Assembly: GCF_039542385.1 (NCBI RefSeq)
Contig: NZ_BAABIA010000005.1
Coordinates: 124,001 to 188,000, forward strand
Length of the DNA stretch: 64,000 nucleotides
DNA from: Prosthecobacter algae
Lineage (GTDB): Bacteria; Verrucomicrobiota; Verrucomicrobiia; Verrucomicrobiales; Verrucomicrobiaceae
Direction: 5' to 3'
Below the pieces are notes generated by a model. That model was not told where the DNA came from and ran no database searches. It saw only the letters and a list, made by a program, of their open reading frames with translations. Below, piece after piece: positions 9,654 through 19,039 of the stretch. Position 1 is the stretch's first letter; each line of letters opens with the position of its first letter. A program made the position numbers and the translations under genes.

Positions 9654-11303
9654 CTAGGGTTTGCTTTCCCCAGGCATCACCGGCAGCAACACCCGCGAGC
9701 GGTGTTCCTTTTCATGCAGGATGGTGTGGGTGCCGGGCTGGGTTTCAGCCAGCCAGGTAGCGGTCTGGGGGCCGCCGGTTTGGTTGTTAGGCTCATACAA
9801 TGGGGCACCGGTGCTGGTGAGGGTGATGCGGAGGCGGTGGCCGGCATTGAGGATGAGGCTGGTGTGGCCGATGGTCCATTTCAGCCGGGCAGGCTGGCCG
9901 GGGGAGAGGAGAACCTGCTTGTCAAAACCTTCGCGGTAACGGGCACGCAGGGGGTAATCCATGAGCAGGATGCTGCGGCCATCGGGATAGACATCGGAGA
10001 CGCGGAGGATGAAGTCGGTATCCGGAACGGTGGAGGTGACCCAGAGATCGGCGTGGATTTCGCCGGTGATTTCCAGCGGCGTGGTGAGGGGAGCGGTGGT
10101 CCAGGTGCGGACGTCTTTTTGCTGCTCCACCGCCTGGGCATCTTTGGCCCCCGGAAAGGCGCGGCCGGGGATTTCCATGGGCCGGCGGGGATCGCACTCA
10201 TAACTCGTGCTGCTGGTGGGCGAAGTGGGGGTCTCGGTCGTTAGCAGGCCGTGAGAATGGAGATAAAAAGGAGTAGCGGTGGTGGCCGGGGGCCAGTCGG
10301 CGGCCTCACGCCACACATTGCCAGGGGCACCGGGCTCGCCCACGGCCCCCATGACGTAGTAGCGGACGGCGTGTTCCTTTTCGATGCCGTTGTCCACGCC
10401 TTTCAGCCAGTGGTCAAACCAGCGCACCATGTGGTCCACCTCCGGCCAGATGGCGTTTTCAGGATACGTGAGGTCGCCCACCTTACTGCCTTTATTCAGG
10501 CGGCCATGCAGCCAGGGGCCTAACAAAAGTTGCTGAAAGGCATGCGGCTTACGCCCGATGAAGCTGTGGATGCTGCCCTGGACCATGAAGTCATACCAAC
10601 TGCCGATGGTGAAGCAGGGAACGGTCATTTTGGCAAAGTGGGGCCGGGTGTCTTCGACCTTCCAGTAGTCATCGTAGTCCGGGTGTGCATCCCACTCCTT
10701 CAGCAGCGCCGCATTGTCTTCAGGGTTGCGGCAGTTCGCGCCGAAGTCAGCAAAACGACCGGGGCGTGTGATGCCGCCGATGCGGTAGCCCTCATGAAAA
10801 AGGCTGGTGCCGGTATCCACCATGTACTGGCAGGCCAGGTGCGGCGGCTGGGTGACGGCGAGGAAGTTCTGCGCAAAGCCGCCCTGAGAACCGCCAAAGC
10901 TGCCCACCTTGCCCGTGCACCAGGGCTGGGTGGCCAGCCATTCGCAGGTGTCATAACCATCTTTCTGCTCTCCCCAACCGAGGGCCCGATACCCCACGTA
11001 GCGCCCCTCGCTGCGCTGAGCACCGCGGAAGTTTACCATGGCCACGGCGTATCCACGGCGGGCGAGTTCGGCCGAGTTTTTTCGCGAACCGCTGCTGGTG
11101 AGGGTGGCGTAGCGTTGCTCAAAAACGACCGGCCACTTCCCTTCCCCCTCCGGCAAGTAAAGATAGGCCGAAAGGCGGACTCCATCGCGCATGGGTATCC
11201 ATACATGCTGCTCGCGCACGCCGGGAAGATCCAGAGGAGGCAGGTCTTGCCCGAAGAGAGCCAGGGTGGAAAAGACAGCCAAGATGGCGAAGGCGAATTT
11301 CAT
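9654..11303 (-). CDS. Secreted CocE/NonD-family alpha/beta hydrolase
   Basis: About 549 residues from ATG 11303; signal peptide MKFAFAILAVFSTLALFG. Family members (X-Pro dipeptidyl-peptidase S15 type, cocaine esterase) cleave acyl or prolyl-peptide bonds. Visible catalytic residues: nucleophile Ser in GSFGGSQGG (~155), Asp in GSWYDFMVQG, His in GPWLHG. A C-terminal jelly-roll X-Pro dipeptidyl-peptidase domain follows (~370-540, with ADLWVTSTVPDTDFILRVSDV). A TTG 18 bases upstream would add six residues, but the ATG puts the signal peptide at the N-terminus. Periplasmic or secreted; natural substrate unknown, probably peptide or ester scavenging. Confidence 0.88.
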   Translation of the reverse strand: MKFAFAILAVFSTLALFGQDLPPLDLPGVREQHVWIPMRDGVRLSAYLYLPEGEGKWPVVFEQRYATLTSSGSRKNSAELARRGYAVAMVNFRGAQRSEGRYVGYRALGWGEQKDGYDTCEWLATQPWCTGKVGSFGGSQGGFAQNFLAVTQPPHLACQYMVDTGTSLFHEGYRIGGITRPGRFADFGANCRNPEDNAALLKEWDAHPDYDDYWKVEDTRPHFAKMTVPCFTIGSWYDFMVQGSIHSFIGRKPHAFQQLLLGPWLHGRLNKGSKVGDLTYPENAIWPEVDHMVRWFDHWLKGVDNGIEKEHAVRYYVMGAVGEPGAPGNVWREAADWPPATTATPFYLHSHGLLTTETPTSPTSSTSYECDPRRPMEIPGRAFPGAKDAQAVEQQKDVRTWTTAPLTTPLEITGEIHADLWVTSTVPDTDFILRVSDVYPDGRSILLMDYPLRARYREGFDKQVLLSPGQPARLKWTIGHTSLILNAGHRLRITLTSTGAPLYEPNNQTGGPQTATWLAETQPGTHTILHEKEHRSRVLLPVMPGESKP

Positions 11304-11456
11304 GGAGAAGACAATACGCAAGGCTGCGTGAGGAAACTTGCGGCGAGGTGTAGCGGGCAGCCAACTCAGAAGTTTTGATCCCGATGCCTCACCCGTAGAA
11401 ACCTGGATGAATAGAACGGTGTATCATGAATGACTGGCCCACTCTTCATCCTGACC

Positions 11457-11990
11457 ATGAAAATTCTCGCTGCTGCTCTGACCTTTTTTCTCACGATCTC
11501 CCTGGCACACGCAGACCCCAAAGAGGAAGCGCGACAACTGAGCCGACAGGCCTTTAAGATGGATCGTGAGATGCACCAACGGATCCCGAACATTGATGAC
11601 CGCGATCCTGCACTCAAAGCCCTACACGAGGAATCCACCAAGGCTTTGATGACCTCTGAAGCAGCGCTGAAAACGCATCCAGCTCTAGCAGATGCTCGGG
11701 CGCAGCGAACCGCAGCTTTCGACAAGATGGCAGCCATGATAAGCCAAGGAGATGCGGCAGCACGAGACGAGGCCAAGGCTGCGTATGCGGAGAGCGAACG
11801 ACATATCCACCTCCAAGCGCGGCAGGTGCCTGAGCTTTCAGCTTTACTGGTTGCAGCGGACCAGGCGGGCACAGCCTACAGCCAGAAAAGAGAGAGCGTG
11901 TATGCCAGCCAGCCTGAGACGGCGGACCTGGCCAAAAAGGCAGCCGAACTTCGAGCCAAAGCGGCAGAGCTACGCCGGGCTGCACGGTGA
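11457..11990 (+). CDS. Secreted helical protein of unknown function
   Basis: 177 residues from ATG 11457 (an upstream in-frame ATG at 11430 would place nine residues before the signal peptide). The signal peptide MKILAAALTFFLTISLAHA is followed by an Ala/Glu/Lys-rich, probably coiled-coil body (EARQLSRQAFKMDREM, ELRAKAAELRRAA). No domain recognised; likely periplasmic. It ends one base before the convergent SGNH hydrolase gene, so the two 3' ends abut without room for a separate terminator. Confidence 0.75.
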   Translation: MKILAAALTFFLTISLAHADPKEEARQLSRQAFKMDREMHQRIPNIDDRDPALKALHEESTKALMTSEAALKTHPALADARAQRTAAFDKMAAMISQGDAAARDEAKAAYAESERHIHLQARQVPELSALLVAADQAGTAYSQKRESVYASQPETADLAKKAAELRAKAAELRRAAR

Positions 11991-13295
11991 TCATCGGTCC
12001 ACCTTCAGCCGCATGAACCCGCGCCCGATCAAGGGTAGGCGCGCAGACTGGGTGCCATCGGGATTCATGGTGATGGCACTGGGGGGAAGATCGGTCCAGT
12101 TCACCAGATTGACGGACTGCTGTAGGCGTGGCGGGGCCCATTCGGCAGCGGGTGGGCGGAGGCGATAGGTCCAGACGAGCTGTCGATCCACGCTGCCATT
12201 TTCGACCTGCGGCAGAATGAGGCTGGGCGTGGCCACGGAGGCGGAGGCCCCTTCCAGGGCGAATTCCACGGCATTCGTTAGGCCGTCGCCATCGGGATCA
12301 TCCTGAGGCGCGGTTTGACCATTGGTGATGCCTTGCGTGGCGATCCATTCTTTGAATGGGAGATCGGCATCTAGGCCCAAAATGTCGGTGACGATTTCCC
12401 GATCCGTCAGCGGGGTGATCTGGGGGGCGACATCCATGGCCCGGAAGGCCTCGATGACCATCTGGGCGATCTTTCCATGAGCACTGGTGGCGGGGTGGAA
12501 ACCATCGCCTGAGAAGGCGTAACGGGGCCGGGAATCGGGATCGGCCTCCTTAAAAAAATCAATACCGCCGATGCGAAAGGGGCCGCTGATGATGTCCTTG
12601 GTAAACTGATAGACGCCGGGGACAAAACCGATGCCCTTGCTCTGCGCAAAGGTGGCGAGCTGGGCATTGAGGCTATCGAGTGCAGCCGTGACGCGGGCGG
12701 TTTTCACTGGGTCCGTCGGGTACTGCCGCTGCACATCCGGCGCACAGCCCAGATGCGGGACGGAGACGAGCACAATGGGCAGGGAGGACTTCACCCCACG
12801 CACGTAATTGACGATCCACTGAAGGTTATCCCGGGTGGCATTGATGTAGGTCGTGGGGGAAGCCCCGTTGTAGATCTGGCCGTAGTAGCTATCCACATCA
12901 TTGCCGCCGGCGAAGATGACGATGCGTTCAGCGGCATCTTCGATTTGGCCTTCCAGTTCCATGATCCACCAAAAATTCTGGATGCGGCTGAGCTGCGTGC
13001 GGATCTCCGTCGTCGTCGCACCGGGGAAGGCCCAGTTGTGCTCATGCCCGGTGAGTCGAGGGTCGGCATAAGCCCTGAATTCGCCCAAATCAAACGAGGC
13101 ATTGCGGTGCTCGTGCAGGATTTCAGCCCAATTACGCGAGTCCCAGGAGTCGGGGTTGACTGGGAAGAGAGCGGGAAATTCCACCTCGTATTCCTTGGTC
13201 AGGCTGTCGCCAATGACGAGGCATTGCGCAGCCTTGGCAGGCACGCATAGCGTGGCCAAGAGGAGTGGCAGGCAGAGACGAAAAAGGGGGTACAC
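11991..13295 (-). CDS. Secreted SGNH/GDSL-type hydrolase with verrucomicrobial C-terminal module
   Basis: 434 residues from a GTG. Signal peptide (MYPLFRLCLPLLLATLCVPAKA), then an SGNH fold: block I VIGDSLTKEY with nucleophile Ser, GGNDVDSY (block III Asn), and DGFHP with catalytic Asp and His (block V). Likely a secreted esterase acting on acyl groups of lipids or polysaccharides. Residues ~320-434 hold DPDGDGLTNAVEFAL, a calcium-loop-like motif, followed by a beta-rich module common at the end of verrucomicrobial secreted proteins. Substrate not predictable. Confidence 0.85.
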   Translation of the reverse strand: MYPLFRLCLPLLLATLCVPAKAAQCLVIGDSLTKEYEVEFPALFPVNPDSWDSRNWAEILHEHRNASFDLGEFRAYADPRLTGHEHNWAFPGATTTEIRTQLSRIQNFWWIMELEGQIEDAAERIVIFAGGNDVDSYYGQIYNGASPTTYINATRDNLQWIVNYVRGVKSSLPIVLVSVPHLGCAPDVQRQYPTDPVKTARVTAALDSLNAQLATFAQSKGIGFVPGVYQFTKDIISGPFRIGGIDFFKEADPDSRPRYAFSGDGFHPATSAHGKIAQMVIEAFRAMDVAPQITPLTDREIVTDILGLDADLPFKEWIATQGITNGQTAPQDDPDGDGLTNAVEFALEGASASVATPSLILPQVENGSVDRQLVWTYRLRPPAAEWAPPRLQQSVNLVNWTDLPPSAITMNPDGTQSARLPLIGRGFMRLKVDR

Positions 13296-13416
13296 AACAG
13301 TTCTCTGACGGAAGATTACGTGAAACAGTTCAAGTCCGGCCCTATTTTACTGGGATTCATTGCACGGAGATTGAATTTTCCTGAACGCTCATTGCGTGTT
13401 ACTGTCTCCCGCCCTC

Positions 13417-14502
13417 ATGGCTAACGTCCCTCAATCCACGACCTGGAGTTCGACTCCGCGCTCTTCCTTCCGCTCCCGTGAGGACTGGAGCCTGAAGTGG
13501 TGGATCATGTTTGCCCTCATCCTTTCCTTTTTGATGCATGGGCTGCTGTACGTGAGTTTTGACAAAATCAGCCGTTTCCTGGGAACCAGCGCGCCCTCCA
13601 AGGTGGTGATCAACAAGGTACCCGAGCGGATTAAAATTGATCCCAAGAAGCTGCAGGAGCAAAAGGCCATCCAGGAAATTCCTGAACTGATCGCACCGGG
13701 TAACCAGCCGGATATCAAATCCTTTGAGCCGAATTTGGACAACTTCGACAAGGCCCAGATGGTGCCTGAGAATCAGGAGATCGACCTGACGCCGAACGTC
13801 AAAGACGTGACCAATTTCATCCGCGCCAATGACCCCGGCGATGGCAAGACGCCGGGCGGCAAAATGCCCGACATGGCCGCCATGCTCGCTCCCCAGGCCA
13901 TCGCAACGCCGGACTTGGCAACGGAGATGGCCAGCGTGCGCCGGGATGTGCTGTCCAAGCCCGTTTCTGAAAAACAGATGCTGCTGGATGCCGGTGGCCT
14001 GGACCCTGTGGATGGCGGCAAGGTGGACATGAAGCTTCTGGATCAGGTGAAGGCCCAAGGCCAGGGCGACGGTGCCGGGCAGCGGGTGAAAGGCTTCAGC
14101 AACCTGGATGACCTCCTGGGTGGGGGTGGCAGCATGGGCGGCAGTACGGCTCCCATTTTGATGCCCACGGACCTGCTCTTCGAATACGGCAGCGACCAAC
14201 TGGCCGAAGGTGCCCGCCTGAGCCTGATGAAGCTGGGTTTTCTGATCGAAAAAAACCCGAATTCCCTCTTCATCATCGAAGGTCATACCGACAGCTACGG
14301 CGGGGATGAATACAATTTGGAACTGAGCATCCGCCGCGCCAATGCCGTGGTGCAGTGGCTGCGCGACTCCCTGCGCCTGGGTGTGGACCGCATCCAAGCC
14401 GCCGGCATGGGCAAGACCAAGCCCATCGTTCCCACCACCGGCACGGTGGAAGAACAGGGGCTAAATCGCCGCGTGGAGATCAAGGTCCGTCCTCGGAAAT
14501 AA
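13417..14502 (+). CDS. Inner-membrane-anchored OmpA-family protein
   Basis: 361 residues from ATG 13417 (a GTG 21 bases upstream is possible). One N-terminal transmembrane helix (WWIMFALILSFLMHGLLYV), a long Pro/Asp-rich periplasmic linker, and a C-terminal OmpA/MotB-type peptidoglycan-binding domain (~235-361): LLFEYGSDQLAEGA, FIIEGHTDSYGGDEYN, LSIRRANAVVQWL and LNRRVEIKV. The domain binds diaminopimelate in peptidoglycan. Topology fits a TonB- or MotB-like envelope protein linking inner membrane and cell wall rather than an outer-membrane barrel. Confidence 0.85.
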   Translation: MANVPQSTTWSSTPRSSFRSREDWSLKWWIMFALILSFLMHGLLYVSFDKISRFLGTSAPSKVVINKVPERIKIDPKKLQEQKAIQEIPELIAPGNQPDIKSFEPNLDNFDKAQMVPENQEIDLTPNVKDVTNFIRANDPGDGKTPGGKMPDMAAMLAPQAIATPDLATEMASVRRDVLSKPVSEKQMLLDAGGLDPVDGGKVDMKLLDQVKAQGQGDGAGQRVKGFSNLDDLLGGGGSMGGSTAPILMPTDLLFEYGSDQLAEGARLSLMKLGFLIEKNPNSLFIIEGHTDSYGGDEYNLELSIRRANAVVQWLRDSLRLGVDRIQAAGMGKTKPIVPTTGTVEEQGLNRRVEIKVRPRK

Positions 14503-14562
14503 ATTTCTTAAGGGCCGAACGTTGCGCTTTGGGTGGCAGCGGCGTAACATGAGAAGACATTC

Positions 14563-14799
14563 ATGAGCGCACCCGACGAGTCCAAAGATCAACGGCTGAA
14601 ACAGGCCGAGAAGATCACCAGCCATCCCGAGCAGTATAAAGTCTGCGAAGGCTGTGGGTCCATCGTGGTGGCCCGTGCCGTCACCTGTCCGAGCTGCCAC
14701 GCCTACAAGTTCGATGCCACGGCGACACGCGTCGTCACCCAGGCCAAAGATCTGGCCCTGCGCAGCGCTCACTCGGTGCTGAGTTCGGATTTGACGTGA
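14563..14799 (+). CDS. Small zinc-ribbon protein
   Basis: 78 residues. Two CxxC pairs (VCEGCGSI and TCPSCHAY) 18 residues apart form a probable zinc ribbon, after a charged N-terminal helix; the C-terminal helix has VVTQAKDLALRSA. No signal peptide. Such small ribbons bind nucleic acid or protein, role unknown. It follows the OmpA-like gene by 60 bases on the same strand and may be cotranscribed. Confidence 0.75.
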   Translation: MSAPDESKDQRLKQAEKITSHPEQYKVCEGCGSIVVARAVTCPSCHAYKFDATATRVVTQAKDLALRSAHSVLSSDLT

Positions 14800-14891
14800 A
14801 GTTTAGGTTCTGACGCGAAGCTCCAGAATTTTGGAGACTTCGATGTCGAGGAATTAAGGGGTGGATGCATTCTGTGGGAGGGCATCGTGCA

Positions 14892-14946
14892 GACGGCGGG
14901 ACGCCGTCACTCCTTGAACCCATCGGTCCGCGAAGTGCAGGACCGA
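14892..14946. repeat. Intergenic palindromic element shared with the 45.3 kb region
   Basis: GACGGCG/CGCCGTC (14892-14898/14102-offset pair at 14102 excluded; right arm 14902-14908) forms a seven-base stem with loop GGA, and TCGGTCC (14923-14929) pairs with GGACCGA (14940-14946). The 24 bases at 14898-14921 recur at 45329-45352 with one mismatch. It lies between the convergent zinc-ribbon and mlaD genes and may act on both transcripts. Confidence 0.6.
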
Positions 14947-14957
14947 AGGTGCCGTAT

Positions 14958-15995
14958 TCAGCGGCGGAAGGGTGAGACAGGCGGTGGCTTCTGCGATTCT
15001 TCGCGGGTGCGTTCTTTATCGGCGCTGTTGCGATAGAAGATGACGCCGTTGCGCTTGAGGTTGGTGATGAGGTCTTTGAATTCCGATTTCAGCTCCGGGT
15101 CATTCATCAGGGCACCCAGGAGACCTTTGCCGGAAGTGATATTGCGGGCAGCGACGGAGAAGCTGTCGGCGGCGGTTTTGATGGATTTAAGGGAGGCATC
15201 GGCCGTGGCCATGGCGGTATCTGCCTTGGCGATGACGGGGTCCAACTTGTCAATCATGGGGCCGAGCTTCTGGGTGCTGGCCTCGACATTTTTGGCGGAG
15301 ACTTTGAAGCTGGCAGCAGCGTCCTTGATATCGGCAATGGCAGCCTTGAGGTTGTTGGCATTTTCATCACCCAGCACTTTTTCATCCACGCGTGTCATGG
15401 TGTTGTTCAGGTGCTCCATGCTTTCCTTGAAGTCGGTGATGGTGGTGTCTGATAGAGCACCCTTGTTCACCTTTTCCATGGCGGCTTTCACATCCACCAG
15501 GGCGGTGCGCACGTCATCCAGGACGAGGTCCACCTTCTTAGCCACCACTTCGGCCTGGCCTTGCAGGTCGGAAAGGCCGCCGGATTTGCTGCCTTCGATG
15601 ATTTTGTCATAGTCATGCGGCAGAAATTTGTCCGACAGGAGACCGCTGGGTTTGATCTCCACCAGGGCATCTCCCATGAGGCCTTTGGAGCCGATGCCAA
15701 ACGTAGCATCCACAGGAATGTCCACGACGTCGAAGATCTCCAGCGTCATGATGACGCCGGTGAAGGTCTCATTGAGTTCGGGGTGCTTCACCACCTTGCC
15801 CACTTTGGACCCGCCAAGAAAGACAGGGGAGCCTTCTTTGATGCCGGAGGCGTTTGGAAAGGCCACCTTCAGGCGGTAGGTGTCGCGAAAGAGGGTGCGC
15901 AGGCTGCCAAATTCCAGGATGATGCCGCCGAGCATCAGCAGGCCCACGAGGAGGAAGAGGCCCACGAGGATTTCTGTTTTGCGATCTTTAGTCAT
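14958..15995 (-). CDS. mlaD: MlaD/MCE-domain lipid transport protein
   Basis: 345 residues from ATG 15995, seven bases after mlaF. One N-terminal membrane anchor (EILVGLFLLVGLLMLGGIIL), then an MCE domain (~40-125: RLKVAFPNASGIKEGSPVFLGGSKVG) and a long alpha-helical, coiled-coil C-terminal part (~130-310). MCE proteins form hexamers that pass phospholipids between inner-membrane MlaFE and periplasmic partners. It is almost twice the length of E. coli MlaD, the extra being the helical tail, resembling longer MCE proteins that may span more of the periplasm (inference). No MlaB or MlaC is seen beside it. Confidence 0.92.
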   Translation of the reverse strand: MTKDRKTEILVGLFLLVGLLMLGGIILEFGSLRTLFRDTYRLKVAFPNASGIKEGSPVFLGGSKVGKVVKHPELNETFTGVIMTLEIFDVVDIPVDATFGIGSKGLMGDALVEIKPSGLLSDKFLPHDYDKIIEGSKSGGLSDLQGQAEVVAKKVDLVLDDVRTALVDVKAAMEKVNKGALSDTTITDFKESMEHLNNTMTRVDEKVLGDENANNLKAAIADIKDAAASFKVSAKNVEASTQKLGPMIDKLDPVIAKADTAMATADASLKSIKTAADSFSVAARNITSGKGLLGALMNDPELKSEFKDLITNLKRNGVIFYRNSADKERTREESQKPPPVSPFRR

Positions 15996-16002
15996 ACGGG
16001 TC

Positions 16003-16782
16003 TTAGGCACAGAGGCCGGAGCGTCCGGCGATGAAATTTTGGATGTCGGGATTCGTGGAAGCACGCAGCTCGTCCCGCGTTCCGAGGAAGGAGACCACGC
16101 CGTTTTTCAGCATGGCCACCCGGTCGGCGATCTTGAACACGCTGCCCATGTCATGGGTGATGACGATGCTGGTGACGCGGAAGCGCTTTTGCAGACGGAT
16201 GATCATCTGATCAATCACGTCCGTGACGATGGGGTCGAGCCCGGCGGTGGGCTCGTCATACAAGACGCATTCAGGGCGGCAGATGATGGCGCGGGCGATG
16301 CCCACACGCTTGCGCATGCCGCCGGAGAGATTGATGGGCATCTTATCTTTGTGCTCCGCCAGTTCCACCAGCTCCAGGGCCTCATGCACTTGCTGATCAA
16401 TGTCGTCCTGGTTCGTCACACCAGCTTCTTTCAGCGGGAAGGCCACGTTTTGAGCCACGGTGAGGCTGTCAAAAAGGGCGGCGTTTTGAAAGAGATAGCC
16501 CATGCGGCGGCGGAACTTCACCAACTCCCGTTCATTCAGACTGCACAGGTCCACGCCATCCAGCTCCACCCGGCCTTCATCGGGATGCAGGAGGCCGATG
16601 ATGTGCTTGAGCAGCACGCTTTTGCCCTCGCCGCTGGGGCCGATGAGCACCAGTGTTTCGCCATGGTGAATAGTGAGATCCACACCTTGCAGCGTCTTTT
16701 GCTCACCAAAGCTTTTTTTCAAGCCGGTGATGCGGATGAAAGGCACGTCTGGATTGACGACTGGGAGGGCGGGCTCGTTCAT
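16003..16782 (-). CDS. mlaF: Phospholipid ABC transporter ATP-binding protein MlaF
   Basis: 259 residues from ATG 16782, the longer open frame upstream being antisense-like sequence inside mlaE. Walker A GPSGEGKS, signature LSGGMRKRVGIARAI, Walker B CVLYDEPTAGLDP and switch His ITHDM. Powers the Mla/MCE complex. The start overlaps the mlaE stop by one base (TGATG), indicating translational coupling, and mlaD follows after seven bases. Confidence 0.95.
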   Translation of the reverse strand: MNEPALPVVNPDVPFIRITGLKKSFGEQKTLQGVDLTIHHGETLVLIGPSGEGKSVLLKHIIGLLHPDEGRVELDGVDLCSLNERELVKFRRRMGYLFQNAALFDSLTVAQNVAFPLKEAGVTNQDDIDQQVHEALELVELAEHKDKMPINLSGGMRKRVGIARAIICRPECVLYDEPTAGLDPIVTDVIDQMIIRLQKRFRVTSIVITHDMGSVFKIADRVAMLKNGVVSFLGTRDELRASTNPDIQNFIAGRSGLCA

Positions 16783-17588
16783 CACAGAGCAGTCCCCAGG
16801 GGGAAAAAGTAGTTCAACAGCAGGGTGAGGAAGAAATTCGCCACCAGCAGAGCCAAGGAGGAAAACACGACTGCCCGCGTGGTGCCCAGACCCACGCCCA
16901 CGGCTCCATTGGAGGCGACCAATCCCTGATGGCAGGAGATGATGACGATGAGGATGCCGAAGACGAACCCCTTCACCATGCCAAAGCTGAGGTCCTCCAG
17001 ATTGGTATGGTCCCGCACATGCTCCCAGAACCAGGCAAAAGGGATGCCAAACACACCCGTGCCCACGATGACCGAGGCCCCCAGGCCAAAGACGATGCAC
17101 TCGGCGATGAGCAGCGGCATGGAAATCAGCATGGCCAGGAAACGCGGCAACACCAGATAGTCCACCGGATGCGCCCCCATCACGCGGAGGGCATCAATCT
17201 GCTCGCTCACCTTCAGGGTGCCGATTTCAGCCGCCATGGAGGCACCCACACGGCCCGTGACCATGAGTCCAGCCAGCACGGGGCCCAGTTCCCGGCACAG
17301 GGAGACGCTGACGATGCCGCCCACGGTGGACTCGATGCCGAAGTCCTTGAATTTGAAATACGATTGCGCCGTGAACACCGCGCCCGTGAAGGCCCCGGTG
17401 ACCAGCACCACCGCCTGGGAGCCATAGCCGATCATGACCATCTGCTCCGCCATGAGGCGCAGGCGCAGGGTGCCCTTCGTCAGAGACTCCCACAGCTCAC
17501 CCACCAGCGCGCCCAACTGCCCCAGGTAAGCCAGGAAGTTTAAGAAAGCGCGCCCAGGCAAGGCCAGGAATCCGAACAATGCATCCAT
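16782..17588 (-). CDS. mlaE: Phospholipid ABC transporter permease MlaE
   Basis: 268 residues from ATG 17588 (an ATG at 17630 would add 14). Five or six hydrophobic segments and the MlaE hallmark region VSLCRELGPVLAGLMVTGRVGASMAAEIGTM-like, with the conserved E-L-G-P and G-R-x-G-A. Inner-membrane permease of the MCE system, controlling outer-membrane lipid asymmetry. First gene of the mlaE-mlaF-mlaD operon. Confidence 0.95.
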   Translation of the reverse strand: MDALFGFLALPGRAFLNFLAYLGQLGALVGELWESLTKGTLRLRLMAEQMVMIGYGSQAVVLVTGAFTGAVFTAQSYFKFKDFGIESTVGGIVSVSLCRELGPVLAGLMVTGRVGASMAAEIGTLKVSEQIDALRVMGAHPVDYLVLPRFLAMLISMPLLIAECIVFGLGASVIVGTGVFGIPFAWFWEHVRDHTNLEDLSFGMVKGFVFGILIVIISCHQGLVASNGAVGVGLGTTRAVVFSSLALLVANFFLTLLLNYFFPLGTAL

Positions 17589-17719
17589 CAGGCCGCCACG
17601 ATGGCACGCTGCCGGGCAAAGGCAACCCATGAGACGGTGCCAAACACGAGTAAGTAAAGACGCTTAAAATCCAAAAAAGGCAGGATGTACCGACGGTCTT
17701 AAACCCTGCAGTCGGTGAT

Positions 17720-18991
17720 TTAAGGCTGCCAGCCGACCGGTTGTGTCCAGGCTTTCTGTAGCTGGCCAGGAGTGGCCGGGTTTTTCATGACCTGATCGGA
17801 GATGATGATGGCGCGGACGTAGAGTTCATCACCTGTCATTTGGTAGCTGGATTCCAGGCTGTCACTGCTGGCGAGGAGTTTGCCCACTTCTTCGCTGTGC
17901 TTCAGGCGCACGGGGTAGTTGTCATCGGCAGGGGCAGGCACTTCTTGGACAGCGCGGTTGTAGTTCTTCGGCGTACCACGGAATTCGGTGGTGTATTTCA
18001 CGCCGGGTTCACCCTGAATTTTGACGGTGAGTTTGCGGGTGGTTTTGTCAAAGGTGACGTCTTTCAGCGTGACCCCGCAGGAGGCGTAGAAATCTCCCCG
18101 GTGCATGGCTTCCACCAGCGCATCGCCATCCAGCTTATCCGCCTTCACCATGACCCAGCCGCGTCCCGAGGTGGCTGTACCACCATGGTAATGATGGCTG
18201 TCATCGGTACCCAGGGCGAAAAGCGGTGCGGCCTTCAGCTCGACGAGGCGGATGGTATTGGCGATGTCCCAGACGCGCTCAGTCGAGGTATCCACACGCG
18301 CGGGGTCACCCTCAGGGTAGGTGGAAGGGTGGCCGTTATAAACTTCGAAAAATTTGTCCTCGATGACGTGGGCGATGTCCTCGGCACTCACGGCCCAGCG
18401 AAAGTTGGGATGATTTAGGTGAGACATGATGGGCTTGCCCTTTTTCAACCCCTGCGCCGCGATGGCCTGCAAATTCGTGCGCATCGTCTCACGGATGGAA
18501 ACCAGGTCCTTCACTGGCTGTATCGCCTCCGTGAGATTGATGGCATTGATGTGAATGGGCGATTTGGCAAAGCCTGCGCTGACTTCCTCCGCCTGCACCA
18601 GCAGGAACTTTCCTGGCACCTCCAGCTTCCCGCGATATTCTTCCAGGGTCTTCAGCTTCACTTCCACACCGCCTTTCTCGGTCGGGCGGGTGACCAACCA
18701 GTCGGCACCAAAGCGTTCGGTGCATTTCTCCACCACCTTGCGGCCCAGGGTGATCTTTTTCTTTTCAATGGTGGATTCCGCCACCCATTTATCACCTTCT
18801 GCCAGGGTGTTGTGATCCGACATGCAGAGGAAGTCATACCCTTGGTCCTTATACCAGGCACAGATCATCTCTGGGAAGTCATTGCCGTCACTCCACAGAG
18901 AATGGGTGTGCGTGTTCCCCTTGAACCAGCGCGGTTCGTCGGCAGTGACAGCGGTAGCGAAAAAAAGAAACGGCAGGAGGGCAAATCTCAT
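17720..18991 (-). CDS. Secreted PHP-domain metal-dependent phosphoesterase-like protein
   Basis: 423 residues, signal peptide MRFALLPFLFFATAVTA. PHP motifs are visible: GNTHTHSLWSDG near residue 25-36, SDHNTL, and GTDDSHHYHGG about residue 265, which supply the His/Asp metal ligands. PHP domains hydrolyse phosphoesters; export to the periplasm suggests scavenging or signalling substrates, not DNA polymerase proofreading. The C-terminal ~100 residues look like a small beta domain. Divergent from the triterpene cyclase with only 48 bases between starts, so the two promoters must overlap. Confidence 0.82.
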   Translation of the reverse strand: MRFALLPFLFFATAVTADEPRWFKGNTHTHSLWSDGNDFPEMICAWYKDQGYDFLCMSDHNTLAEGDKWVAESTIEKKKITLGRKVVEKCTERFGADWLVTRPTEKGGVEVKLKTLEEYRGKLEVPGKFLLVQAEEVSAGFAKSPIHINAINLTEAIQPVKDLVSIRETMRTNLQAIAAQGLKKGKPIMSHLNHPNFRWAVSAEDIAHVIEDKFFEVYNGHPSTYPEGDPARVDTSTERVWDIANTIRLVELKAAPLFALGTDDSHHYHGGTATSGRGWVMVKADKLDGDALVEAMHRGDFYASCGVTLKDVTFDKTTRKLTVKIQGEPGVKYTTEFRGTPKNYNRAVQEVPAPADDNYPVRLKHSEEVGKLLASSDSLESSYQMTGDELYVRAIIISDQVMKNPATPGQLQKAWTQPVGWQP

Positions 18992-19039
18992 GAGGGTTCT
19001 CCTTGAACGCGGCGTATCGGCACGAACAATCAGACGCTC

